From an uncultured Muribaculaceae bacterium (lineage in GTDB: Bacteria; Bacteroidota; Bacteroidia; Bacteroidales; Muribaculaceae): a DNA stretch of 64,000 nt. The translations under genes were made by a program, and so were the position numbers. Positions 26,136 to 34,109 of this stretch are shown in pieces (position 1 is the stretch's first letter; each line of letters starts with the position of its first letter). The stretch covers positions 132,860 through 196,859 of the forward strand of contig CAJUIW010000002.1 in the NCBI GenBank assembly GCA_910586895.1, read 5' to 3'. Under the pieces are notes generated by a model. It had not been told where the DNA came from, ran no database searches, and was given only the letters and a program-made list of their open reading frames with translations.

Positions 26136-27268
26136 CAGTCAGCAGTCACACGCACTTGTCGGCACCTCTGACGGAATCCGGGCCCGGTGCCTGTCCGGCG
26201 GAAGAGCGTCATACGCTCATGTATGCTTTGTCGGGACACAACAGCGAGCTGTTCCATTCAGATTTCCTTGCCTACCTGGCGGCATGTCATCGGAAATTCT
26301 TCTTCGATGTGATGGCTGAGATTTTCCATGATGGTAATCTAAGGACCGACAATCAGCAGGAGCCTCTTACACTGAGGAGGGAATATCAGAATCTGGACAT
26401 AGCTTTGTGCAACCCCGCCGGAGAGATTCTCTATGTCATTGAGAACAAATTCAAAAGCCGGCCCGATGCAAAGCAGCTGAAGCGATATGCCGATAAGTTC
26501 GCTAAGAAATCTACCCCCAGGTTACTTCTGCTCTCACTTCTCCGCCCTGACTTCAGCGATAGCGATTCCGAGGATGTGTCCAGCCGCTGGAGGTATGTGA
26601 CGTATGGCGATTTGGCTTCGGCTATGGAGAATAACCTGTCCGCTTTGACTCAGGGAAGCCAATTTGACTGCCAACTCATCAGTAAGTATATTGATTTCAT
26701 TGCCTTTCATCATAGTGCGGTAAGCAGAATCGACAGTGCCGGCTGGGAGGAGTTGACCGACTCCGACTTTCTCAACCCGGCACTCCCTCCCCGGGCTCCC
26801 TATCTTGTGCTCATGCGTGAGGCTCTCCGGCGAATACAGCTTCAACCGGATGTGGTGAATGTGACGGTGTCACACGGCTCTCCACTGTTTGAGATGTGGT
26901 ATGACGCGAAGGCCGAACCCGGACTAAAGTACTTCATGCAATTTCAGGACGGAATAATAAAGCTTGGATTGTCATACAGACATGGTTCGGATACAAAAAG
27001 CAAAAGAGAGCGCAAGCAAGAGCGCATTAACCTTTGGGAGCAGATGAAAAACACCCCGGAGGCTGTCGCGTTCTGCAAAGCTGCCGGAATTGCCACGGAT
27101 GCCTATGCCGGTGCCGGATTCACTGACAAGGATACATCCATGCTCACCCTATTCACTGAGCGGATCGAGGAGCGGCCGGGCATAAAGGTTGCCTGCGAAA
27201 GGATTATACACCTGCTTGAAACCATAATTATCATACAATTAAACCAATCAATTAACAAAACATCATGA
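26132..27268 (+). CDS. PD-(D/E)XK nuclease family protein (PDDEXK_4-like)
   Basis: This 378-residue protein carries a restriction-endonuclease-like core: YQNLDIALCN (Asp89), then ILYVIENKFKS (Glu104-x-Lys106), then DAKQLKRYADKF with Gln115. This is the arrangement of the PDDEXK_4 family, nucleases often found in defence islands and mobile cargo. The C-terminal ~200 residues are not recognised. An internal ATG at 26219 (MYALSGHNSELF) is an alternative start. The 3' end overlaps the BspA-like gene as ATGA, so the two are co-translated, an unusual pairing. The actual target is unknown. Confidence 0.7.
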   Translation: MTVSSHTHLSAPLTESGPGACPAEERHTLMYALSGHNSELFHSDFLAYLAACHRKFFFDVMAEIFHDGNLRTDNQQEPLTLRREYQNLDIALCNPAGEILYVIENKFKSRPDAKQLKRYADKFAKKSTPRLLLLSLLRPDFSDSDSEDVSSRWRYVTYGDLASAMENNLSALTQGSQFDCQLISKYIDFIAFHHSAVSRIDSAGWEELTDSDFLNPALPPRAPYLVLMREALRRIQLQPDVVNVTVSHGSPLFEMWYDAKAEPGLKYFMQFQDGIIKLGLSYRHGSDTKSKRERKQERINLWEQMKNTPEAVAFCKAAGIATDAYAGAGFTDKDTSMLTLFTERIEERPGIKVACERIIHLLETIIIIQLNQSINKTS

Positions 27269-29010
27269 GAAAAAAACTGGACAACCGGGCCTCGGCGCTA
27301 TCTGCGCTCATGTGGCTGCTGTTGCTGGCACTGATCCCGGCACAGCTCTCCGCACGTGACTTTAAGTACACTTACAATGGACAGACTCTTATCTACACGG
27401 TTGTTGACGAGAGTGCCAAGACAGTCATGACCAAACCCGGCACCGATGAAGACCCTGGAAATCTAGTAACGGGCGACTTAGAAATTCCATCGGAGGTTTC
27501 TGATGGTACAAATACATATAAAGTGACCGCTATAGGAAACACCGGGTTCTATATGTGCAAGGAATTGACAAGTGTGGTAATTCCCACTTCGGTAACTTCC
27601 ATAAACGAATGGGCATTCGCTAATTGTAAAAAATTGGAACGCATAGACATTCCAAGTTCGGTGACTTCTATAGCTGAGGCAGTCTTCGTTAGCAGCGGAT
27701 TAACAAGTGTCAACATTCCAAGTTCGGTGACTTCCATAGGCGAAATAGCATTCAAAAAATGTCGCAAATTGGAACGCATAGACATTCCAAGTTCGGTGAC
27801 TTCTATAGATAGGGAAGCGTTCAGTGGCAGTGGCTTAATAAGTGTAACTATCCCAAGTTCGGTGACTTCTATAGGCAAATTTGCATTCTCCGATTGTGAC
27901 AAATTGGAAAGCGTCGAAATCCCCAACTCCGTGACAACTATCGAGGATGGTACATTTAGGGAATGTAATAGCCTATCAAGTATCGTCATCCCCAACTCCG
28001 TGACAACTATCGGTAGTGAGGCATTTAAGTGGTGCCATAATCTTAAATCCATCACACTCCCTGAATCATTAACTAAAATAGGGGATGGAACTTTTGTGTG
28101 GGCTGATAAACTTCGTTCTATCACTATTCCTGCTTCGGTTAAAGAATTGGGGAGTAACGTTTTTTCAATGTGCTTGAGTTTGCGTGAAATAAAGTTCGAA
28201 GGAAACGAGATCCCCAAAACAGATTTAGGCACATTTTGGGAATCTCCCGAATTTACCCAGATTGTTGTACCCGCAGACAAGGTTGACGCATGGAAAGCGC
28301 TTTTCGCAGAACATCACAGTTGGCCGAAATGCACAATAACCGACAAGTACACACCTGTCAAAAAGACCATAACGGGAGTGAAGCCTACTCCTGTGGATAT
28401 GGGATTGTCAGTGAAATGGGCTGATGTGGACCTTGGCAGTGCAACCAAAACAACTTCCGGCAAGCTTTTGAAACTCAGCGATCAGGATATGGAAGCCTAT
28501 CTTGGCGAAGGATGGCGTGTTCCCACTGAAGGTGAATTCAAAGAGTTGTTCAAAAATTGTGTTGCTCAATTATACCTCAACCAGGCAGGTGTGCCTTCAA
28601 AGGTTGTATACACTTCAAAGAAGAATGGTGCAAAAATAACATTCTACTTCCCCAAGACCGCTTTCATAAAGAATGGAGAAAAGCTTGTTAATCCGCTTAA
28701 GGGTACGTATCAAACCATGTATGCATGCTATGGCTCCGATGTAATGCTCAGTGTCGCCGCAAAACTGCCTGAACATATCCGCAAACCCATTCAGGATTAC
28801 GTGGCAGCTGCCAAGGTGAAATCAATGAACATTGCCGATTGGCCTGATGAAATGCTCAAGTGGCTCAAAAGCAATGCCGAGGGGGTGAATCTTGATTCAA
28901 AGTTCCTTTATGGCAGCAAGGACGATTTCGTGGAAGATGTGAATGTTGACATTTTCGAATGCTTCTTCCGTCCCGTCTACGTAGTAGATGAAAGCAGCGA
29001 TGAGGATTAA
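27265..29010 (+). CDS. BspA-type leucine-rich-repeat surface protein
   Basis: This 581-residue exported protein has a signal peptide (residues ~1-32, ending LSARD). About nine LRR_5/BspA repeats of 22-23 residues follow (~70-335) with consensus LTSVxIPSSVTSIGxxAFxxC. A C-terminal domain (~370-581) contains VDMGLSVKWADVDLGS and GWRVPTEGEFKELF, resembling the domain found behind BspA repeats in other Bacteroidales surface proteins. Such proteins bind host or bacterial surfaces. The repeats are nearly identical at DNA level, so copy number may vary. It overlaps the nuclease gene by four bases. Confidence 0.85.
   Translation: MRKKLDNRASALSALMWLLLLALIPAQLSARDFKYTYNGQTLIYTVVDESAKTVMTKPGTDEDPGNLVTGDLEIPSEVSDGTNTYKVTAIGNTGFYMCKELTSVVIPTSVTSINEWAFANCKKLERIDIPSSVTSIAEAVFVSSGLTSVNIPSSVTSIGEIAFKKCRKLERIDIPSSVTSIDREAFSGSGLISVTIPSSVTSIGKFAFSDCDKLESVEIPNSVTTIEDGTFRECNSLSSIVIPNSVTTIGSEAFKWCHNLKSITLPESLTKIGDGTFVWADKLRSITIPASVKELGSNVFSMCLSLREIKFEGNEIPKTDLGTFWESPEFTQIVVPADKVDAWKALFAEHHSWPKCTITDKYTPVKKTITGVKPTPVDMGLSVKWADVDLGSATKTTSGKLLKLSDQDMEAYLGEGWRVPTEGEFKELFKNCVAQLYLNQAGVPSKVVYTSKKNGAKITFYFPKTAFIKNGEKLVNPLKGTYQTMYACYGSDVMLSVAAKLPEHIRKPIQDYVAAAKVKSMNIADWPDEMLKWLKSNAEGVNLDSKFLYGSKDDFVEDVNVDIFECFFRPVYVVDESSDED
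27631..27808 (+). repeat. Near-identical DNA repeats inside the BspA gene
   Basis: A 43-base block starting AAATTGGAACGCATAGACAT occurs at 27631-27673 and again, identical, at 27766-27808. The period is 135 bases (two protein repeats). Shorter copies of CCAAGTTCGGTGACTTC recur at 27719 and 27854. Confidence 0.85.
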
Positions 29011-29103
29011 TCCGCACATTTTAGACATAAAATAATCTACAGCGGGGGGCGATAAAAACAGTGACTTATCGCCCCCTCTTTACTTATACTTCCAATATAG
29101 CTT

Positions 29104-30018
29104 ATGAAACTTATACGTAAAGCCCTGATACTATTTGTTATGCTGACGGCAGGCCTCTCATTAGCGGCCCAGCATAGGCCCACCGGTGAGTTCATGCAGT
29201 CTTTGGGATTCCGAAGCACCACGGCCAATGAATGGAAAAACGCCTCCGGAGCCACCGTGACTATGGATGGCGACAATGTGGTAGCCTTCCGTGCTCCTCA
29301 GACCCATGCATGGACATTGGTGTTTGGCGATGGAGCCGCCCTCGGACACACCATAAAGATTAAAACCGGCGATGTGGTCACATTCAAGGACGGTGTGATT
29401 AAATTCCCGTCAGGAACGCGCCTGATTCTCAACTCCAATGACTCTCCGGCCAAGACGAGCCGTGGACTGCTTAAGTCAGCCCTTTTTAATAAGACGCGCA
29501 ATACTCTAAGCGTCACTGATATAAAAATAATTAACGGCGAAAAATACTCTCCCGGTTGGCTCAATCTCTCAGGAAAGGAGAATGATGATATGGCTATCGA
29601 TGAATACGGCAATATCGTGCCGAAGGTTCTCGCCCAGGAAAAAGCGGAGAAAGCCCGCCGTGCCAAAATCAACAGCGATTATGAGCAAGCCAAAGTAGAT
29701 TATGAGAGCTACCGTCAGGGAACAGCCGTTGCCGAATATGAAGAGTATTGCAAGAAGTATGGCAAAAGCATCATAGACAAGACTCTGAACGGCGATATCG
29801 TTGTTGGTGCGCCTTGGGATCTTTTGGAAAAGGTGATCCACAGGCTATCGCTCTACAACTATAAGAAAAAAATGGATACAGGCAGCTATATCAGATATGA
29901 CGTTTATTACATTCTGAAAGAACCCAACAAGTGGAATCCCTATTTCCGCGTTTATGTTGACAAATCCACCGGACTTGTGAGCAGTTGGTATGAAAGGGAA
30001 TATTTCTACCGCCCGTAA
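29104..30018 (+). CDS. Secreted protein of unknown function
   Basis: This 304-residue protein has a clear signal peptide (residues ~1-22, ending LSLAAQ). A beta-rich part follows (~45-150; WKNASGATVTMDGDNVVAF, LGHTIKIKTGDVVTFKDG), then a charged helical stretch (~180-225, AQEKAEKARRAKINSDYEQA), then a short end domain RYDVYYILKEPNKWNPYF. I do not recognise a family. It follows the BspA gene after 93 bases on the same strand and may be expressed with it. Confidence 0.7.
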   Translation: MKLIRKALILFVMLTAGLSLAAQHRPTGEFMQSLGFRSTTANEWKNASGATVTMDGDNVVAFRAPQTHAWTLVFGDGAALGHTIKIKTGDVVTFKDGVIKFPSGTRLILNSNDSPAKTSRGLLKSALFNKTRNTLSVTDIKIINGEKYSPGWLNLSGKENDDMAIDEYGNIVPKVLAQEKAEKARRAKINSDYEQAKVDYESYRQGTAVAEYEEYCKKYGKSIIDKTLNGDIVVGAPWDLLEKVIHRLSLYNYKKKMDTGSYIRYDVYYILKEPNKWNPYFRVYVDKSTGLVSSWYEREYFYRP

Positions 30019-30063
30019 TCAAGGCCCTGTATCTATCTGTGCTCCTGCTTTAGCAGATGAGGC

Positions 30064-30088
30064 AACCTGTCGGAGTTACCGACAGGTT
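30064..30088. repeat. Perfect 10-bp hairpin AACCTGTCGG/CCGACAGGTT
   Basis: A 10-bp stem with loop AGTTA lies 45 bases after the secreted gene. No T-run follows on either strand. It may stabilise mRNA ends. Confidence 0.6.
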
Positions 30089-30194
30089 CGAGAGGACGGT
30101 AATCGGCAAGTTGCTCGTGAAATTCCATTTCATGACTTTGATATGATAATATCGCAAGGTCGCCTCTCTGAGAAAAGGGAAATAGGGAAAATAG

Positions 30195-30233
30195 AGAAAA
30201 ATAGGGAAAAATTAAATTTTTCCCTATTTTTCT
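30195..30233. terminator. Bidirectional AT-rich hairpin between convergent genes
   Basis: A perfect 19-bp inverted repeat (AGAAAAATAGGGAAAAATT and its complement) is separated by one base, preceded by direct repeats of ATAGGGAAA. It lies between the secreted gene and the convergent aquaporin gene and can terminate both. Confidence 0.65.
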
Positions 30234-30302
30234 GTGTGTGGAGTTAAGGTTTGGGCAGTGCAGGCGGCATAGCGAGCTGCCCGCGCTGATGCGTCAGGGC
30301 GC

Positions 30303-30992
30303 TTAAGCCTTCTCTGCACGGCTTCTTACAGCCAGGCGATAGAGAACCACGGCGAGTGCGGCACCTGCGAGCGGACCAACGACCATTATCCAGAAGTCGC
30401 CCCATGCGTCGGGTGAGAAGAGAGCCGGTCCGAAGCTGCGCGCAGGATTGACGGAGCAGTTGTCAACAGGAATTCCCACGATGTTCACCAACCCTAAGGC
30501 AAGACCTATGGCCAGCCCGGCGAAATTGCCGAATCCATGCTTTTCATCAGTGGCCGACAGAACTATGAACACGAAGAACATGGTAAGCAATACCTCGGCT
30601 ATCAGAGCCATTCCGGCTGTGGCGCCAGGCTGCAGGACGTTTGTGGCCAGATTGTTGCTGCCGGTCACGCCTCCGAAGTTGAAGTCAATGCCGCAGTTGC
30701 TCAGCCAGAACAGCAGCGCACCTCCTACGGCGGCACCTGCCAGCTGTGCGATTACATAGCCTGTGAAGTCCTTGACCGACATCTTGCCGCTGATGAGCAT
30801 GCCGAAGGAAACTGCCGGGTTGACGTGGCATCCGGAGATATTGCCGATGGCATAGCATAGGCACACGAGGACAAGCCCGAAGCATAGTCCTATGCCGAGG
30901 CCTCCAATTGACGGGCCGGCCAGCACGGCGCTGCCGCAAGCCAGCAATACCAGAAACATTGTGCCGAAGAATTCGGCTAAATACTTTTTCAT
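30303..30992 (-). CDS. aqpZ: Aquaporin (MIP family)
   Basis: This 229-residue inner-membrane protein has six helices and both pore NPA motifs: GCHVNPAVSFGM near residue 60 and NCSVNPARSFGPALF near 180. The arginine after the second NPA and the AqpZ-like order of segments point to a water channel rather than a glycerol facilitator. The length is typical of AqpZ. It is transcribed alone on the minus strand. Confidence 0.93.
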   Translation of the reverse strand: MKKYLAEFFGTMFLVLLACGSAVLAGPSIGGLGIGLCFGLVLVCLCYAIGNISGCHVNPAVSFGMLISGKMSVKDFTGYVIAQLAGAAVGGALLFWLSNCGIDFNFGGVTGSNNLATNVLQPGATAGMALIAEVLLTMFFVFIVLSATDEKHGFGNFAGLAIGLALGLVNIVGIPVDNCSVNPARSFGPALFSPDAWGDFWIMVVGPLAGAALAVVLYRLAVRSRAEKA

Positions 30993-31105
30993 AGAAGGAA
31001 GTTTTTATAGTGTTAGGGGATAATTCGTTTGTTCGTTTTTTTTGTTGTTTAATTCTCCGGTAGTGCCGTAGGTGGATACCTTTCTTATAATAAAACAACA
31101 GATAA
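30993..31105. other. Gap upstream of aquaporin
   Basis: AT-rich, with a T-run at 31040-31047. It presumably holds the minus-strand aqpZ promoter, but no TAnnTTTG match is visible on that strand. Confidence 0.3.
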
Positions 31106-31137
31106 ACCGGTGGAAAGTTCCGGCACCGGTATCTTTG
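31106..31137 (+). promoter_or_regulatory. Inverted repeat abutting a -7 box
   Basis: ACCGGTG (31106-31112), 11 bases, CACCGGT (31124-31130), with the final T starting TATCTTTG (31130-31137). The palindrome sits where RNA polymerase would contact the -33 region, so it may be an operator. A second inverted repeat, TATATCT-AATAA-AGATATA, follows at 31150-31168. Confidence 0.4.
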
Positions 31138-31196
31138 ACATTATGAATGTATATCTAATAAAGATATATGTCGGTAATAACGCGTGATTAGTAGAT

Positions 31197-31217
31197 GTGT
31201 GAAATTAAATTTCACAC
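31197..31217. promoter_or_regulatory. Perfect 10-bp palindrome just upstream of promoter
   Basis: GTGTGAAATT and AATTTCACAC flank a single A. It ends seven bases before the -33 TTTG of the next promoter, the position of an activator or repressor site. Confidence 0.6.
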
Positions 31218-31224
31218 TTATGTG

Positions 31225-31255
31225 TTTGCGGATATCATAGTGATTACTATTTTTG
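31225..31255 (+). promoter_or_regulatory. Full Bacteroidota promoter of HTH paralogue B
   Basis: TTTG (31225-31228), 19 bases, TATTTTTG (31248-31255): an excellent consensus promoter. It gives a leader of about 230 bases before the HTH gene. Confidence 0.75.
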
Positions 31256-31490
31256 CGTTGCATCCTGCCTCATTCATCATATGTGGCAGCGGGGGGATTA
31301 CATCATCTTGGCAATTCGGTCGTTTTTGCGGCTGAAAGTGATGGAACGGCTCTTCTCCCCAGGATGGCCGTAAGGCATCCACGTGATTAAATAAGTTGCA
31401 TCCCGTTTGCAATATTTGTCCATGTCTTGCTGGATAGACGGAAATCAAGAAGCGTATTCCGTGCTATTGAGCGCAGGCCGAACGATAAAT

Positions 31491-31787
31491 ATGCAAACGA
31501 TGAGAAAGGAAGATTTATCCCTTGAAAAGGAGCCGGTTTTCATTGGCAAAATAATTGAGGAAGAGTTGCGCCGTCAGGAGCGCACTGTCACATGGCTGAG
31601 CCGCAAGATACATTGCGACCGGCGCAACGTGTATGATATTTTCTCACGTGCCTTTATTGACACCAATCTGTTGTGGCGTATCAGCAAAGCGCTGGGCATA
31701 AATTTCTTTGAATATTATTCCTCGGCGTTTCAATGTAATGAGAATCAGCGTGTTATACCCCCCCCCTGTGAGCGCGGGGCAATCTGA
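31491..31787 (+). CDS. Small XRE-like helix-turn-helix protein (paralogue B)
   Basis: This ~98-residue protein (or 95 if the ATG at 31500 is used) contains the same domain as the protein at 20422: FIGKIIEEELRRQERTVTW, LSRKIHCDRRNVYDIF, and LLWRISKALGINFFEYY. It has ~15 extra residues at each end. It is likely a small DNA-binding regulator. It is the last gene before the unusual 31.9-38.4 kb cluster, same strand, with a 165-base gap and a separate -7 box between, so it could regulate that cluster (inference). Confidence 0.7.
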   Translation: MQTMRKEDLSLEKEPVFIGKIIEEELRRQERTVTWLSRKIHCDRRNVYDIFSRAFIDTNLLWRISKALGINFFEYYSSAFQCNENQRVIPPPCERGAI

Positions 31788-31908
31788 TAATATCCTGGGC
31801 TTAAAGCAGAACCATGATGGTCGTGATGGCTGATTGCGTGAAATATTATATCACACAATCGGGAATTTGATATCACGCACCTGACAGCGTTATACATGCA
31901 TTGTAACT

Positions 31909-31916
31909 TATTTTTG
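31909..31916 (+). promoter_or_regulatory. -7 box TATTTTTG of the unknown cluster
   Basis: TATTTTTG lies 36 bases before the first ATG of the cluster. No TTG is seen 19-21 bases upstream, which may mean activator dependence. Confidence 0.5.
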
Positions 31917-31952
31917 TAAAACCCCAAATATAAATCTAAAACCAGTAAAATT

Positions 31953-32339
31953 ATGGCAAAGAAATCAGCAATCGCAGGTGAATATATCATCACTGTAGAG
32001 GATAGCGGTACAGTACGTGTGTGCAAGATCTATGACAATGTCATCGGGTCGCTTCGTGAAATCGCCGCATTGAAGAATTTTGAGATAGATCCTAAATGGA
32101 ACACTCAGGATACCGGACGCAGAATCTGTAAGGAGTTTGGCGATGGTATGATGGCCGAGATCGGCGAGTATGTAGTGACCCGCAGGGCATCTGGAAAGGT
32201 GGAGACTTATCGCACTTACGCAAATACGCTCGGCGCTCTCCGTGAAATAGCTGCTGAGGTAGGCTTCGAGATCAACGAAAAATCAAATACCCGTCAGAAC
32301 GGTTCGAAACTTGTTGATTTCATCAATGCTTCAAAGTAA
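31953..32339 (+). CDS. Unknown protein made of two copies of a ~55-residue domain
   Basis: This 128-residue protein is an internal duplication. GEYIITVEDSGTVRVCKIYD (residues ~9-28) aligns with GEYVVTRRASGKVETYRTYA (~72-91). NVIGSLREIAALKNFEID aligns with NTLGALREIAAEVGFEIN, and each copy ends in a short basic helix. I do not recognise the domain. No signal or membrane segment is present, so it should be cytoplasmic. It is the first gene of a close-packed same-strand run that includes TerB-like, OmpA-like and ion-channel genes. Confidence 0.7.
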   Translation: MAKKSAIAGEYIITVEDSGTVRVCKIYDNVIGSLREIAALKNFEIDPKWNTQDTGRRICKEFGDGMMAEIGEYVVTRRASGKVETYRTYANTLGALREIAAEVGFEINEKSNTRQNGSKLVDFINASK

Positions 32340-32345
32340 GCTATT

Positions 32346-33041
32346 ATGGGATTTTTTGACAAACTGAAAAAACTCAAGGATAAGGTTGACGAGCGAAACA
32401 GTCAGTTGCTCGGTAATATGTTGTCAGCTACGAATCTGGACAAGAACGATATGGTTTCATCTGTCCGTTCAGGAATGTCAGCATTTAAGAATCCAATGTC
32501 CGTATTGTCTGATGCGGGCAAGTCATCGGCAAAGAATACACCCGCAATTCCAGTCCGTCAGCCAGACGTGCGGTTGGATCGCCCGGCAAATCCTATAAAT
32601 AGCAGATCGTCCGAAGAATTAACAGAAGAAGAAATGGAAGAAATATTAAGAAAATTTGCAGAATTTGAAGCCCGTATAGCCAAACTTGAAAGAGCAATAG
32701 GGGGAGGCTCTGTTAAAGCCTCAAATAGCTCAGCGGTCACTCAAAGCCGTGACCATATCGTTGCTCAAAATGGGATATTCTTCAAAACTGCAAAGGGTAG
32801 AACTCTTATTGAGGGTGAGGAATTAGACAGTAATGACATAGAATGCTTGCGTAAAGCGCTGATTTCTATAGGCGATAATATGGAGCCGGATGACGATGAT
32901 GATTTCGAGGCATTCGCCGTAAAGGTTCGTGCCAAATATAATCCTGACCAACTTTTCCCTACTCTGCTCGGTGCCGTGATTTTGAATCCGGATGGAGAGA
33001 TATATAGAGTTGAGATTACAAATAGGAAGGTGAATTTCTGA
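32346..33041 (+). CDS. Unknown protein with MGFFDKL start and coiled coil
   Basis: This 231-residue protein begins MGFFDKLKKLKDKVDERN, an amphipathic helix shared at its start with the 63-residue protein at 35459. A low-complexity Ser/Pro/Asn linker (~45-90), a charged helix with EEEMEEILRKFAEFEARIAK (~95-115) and a C-terminal folded domain (~135-231, acidic MEPDDDDDFEAFAVKVRAKY) follow. I do not recognise a family. The N-terminal helix could attach it to the membrane surface (inference). It starts six bases after the previous stop and overlaps the next gene by one base. Confidence 0.65.
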   Translation: MGFFDKLKKLKDKVDERNSQLLGNMLSATNLDKNDMVSSVRSGMSAFKNPMSVLSDAGKSSAKNTPAIPVRQPDVRLDRPANPINSRSSEELTEEEMEEILRKFAEFEARIAKLERAIGGGSVKASNSSAVTQSRDHIVAQNGIFFKTAKGRTLIEGEELDSNDIECLRKALISIGDNMEPDDDDDFEAFAVKVRAKYNPDQLFPTLLGAVILNPDGEIYRVEITNRKVNF

Positions 33042-33838
33042 TGGGACTTACACTGGAGGAAATAAATGAACTTAGACGCATCCGCGATGCGGCGCGAGGA
33101 AATAGCGCCGCATTGCCGGTTGCGGTTCCTCCAGCCGTAGCGGTTGACAACGATGGCTCCCGGGCAAGTGGAAGTACGGAAATGCTTGAGCTGCTGATAA
33201 GAGACATCAGGAAATTCGTTGCAGAACAGACTGAACTGATGTTTAATGAAGGCGATTTCCAGCTTCAGCTTGCTGTGGCTCTTCGGGCATCCGGACACTA
33301 TGATGACGTGCAGGTGGAATGCTATATCCCTAATTCGTTGGCAGTAGAGGCTGGATATGACTGGGACTCCAATCTGTATCTTGACATTGTGGTCCGATGC
33401 GGCGATGAGTATTGTCCTGTGGAACTGAAATATCCTACCCGTAGGGTGGTGCGTGATATCAACAGGTTTGGCCGCGAGCTGGAACGGGTGGAGATAATGC
33501 GCAATCAGGGTGCACAGGATATAGTGCGCTACAACTTCTGGAAGGATGTGCGCCGCTGTGAGATAATCAAGGCCCTGTTCCCGAAGGTCAATTGTGGACT
33601 CGCTGTGATGCTGACGAATGATCCATCCTATACCCGGCAGGTGCGCGCCTCCTCTGCATGTCTGCCTTTCTCAACCGGCGAAGGAGTTTCAGCCGGGCCC
33701 GGAGTAATGGATTGGCAAGGCACTCCCACTGTAGGCAAGACTCACACTAAATTTCACCTCTCTTCAAGCTACCGTATCGCATGGACTCCATATGTAATCG
33801 ATTCGGAGCAATTTTATCTTACAATTGTAAAAATATAA
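33041..33838 (+). CDS. Putative PD-(D/E)XK-fold protein
   Basis: The middle of this 265-residue protein carries a restriction-nuclease-like pattern: Glu70 in FNEGDFQLQL, Asp115 in LYLDIVVRCG, then EYCPVELKYPTR with Glu128-x-Lys130. That order and spacing match PD-(D/E)XK enzymes. The N-terminal 50 residues are a helix plus Ala/Pro/Val linker, and the C-terminal ~80 residues are unrecognised. It is in operon (TGATG overlap) with the MGFFDKL gene. Nuclease activity is inferred from motif only; the fold is also used by non-nuclease proteins. Confidence 0.5.
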   Translation: MGLTLEEINELRRIRDAARGNSAALPVAVPPAVAVDNDGSRASGSTEMLELLIRDIRKFVAEQTELMFNEGDFQLQLAVALRASGHYDDVQVECYIPNSLAVEAGYDWDSNLYLDIVVRCGDEYCPVELKYPTRRVVRDINRFGRELERVEIMRNQGAQDIVRYNFWKDVRRCEIIKALFPKVNCGLAVMLTNDPSYTRQVRASSACLPFSTGEGVSAGPGVMDWQGTPTVGKTHTKFHLSSSYRIAWTPYVIDSEQFYLTIVKI

Positions 33839-33851
33839 AATATCAAATAAT

Positions 33852-34109
33852 ATGGCAGTAAAAACCACAGCTTCAGGCAAGATGGACAAACGCACCAAAG
33901 AGTATAAGGAACTCAAGGAGCGCCTTGCCAAAGCCCGTGCCTCCAAGGCCAAAGCGGGCGCGAAAAAAACTCAGTCAACGCTTAAGAAAACCAAGAGCGG
34001 AAAGGTTGACAAACGCACTAAAGAGGGCAAGGCTATATGTGAGCGTATGGCCAAGGCCCGTAAAGCTCAGAATTCACTTGCTAACCGTATCAAAAGACTT
34101 TTCAGATAA
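33852..34109 (+). CDS. Lysine-rich histone-H1-like small protein
   Basis: This 85-residue protein is made of two related halves: ASGKMDKRTKEYKELKERLA (residues ~8-27) and KSGKVDKRTKEGKAICERMA (~47-66). Each is followed by KARxxKA-type Ala/Lys sequence, and the end NRIKRLFR is basic. About one third of residues are Lys or Arg. This resembles bacterial histone-H1-like DNA-binding tails in composition, without proving homology. It is likely to bind nucleic acid or anionic membrane. Its stop and the next start overlap by one base (TAATG). Confidence 0.6.
   Translation: MAVKTTASGKMDKRTKEYKELKERLAKARASKAKAGAKKTQSTLKKTKSGKVDKRTKEGKAICERMAKARKAQNSLANRIKRLFR

Noticed and set aside
31197..31217. Possible CRP binding site in the GTGTGAAATT palindrome
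   Set aside because: The half-sites TGTGA and TCACA are separated by nine rather than six bases, so it does not fit the CRP consensus; kept only as an unassigned palindrome.
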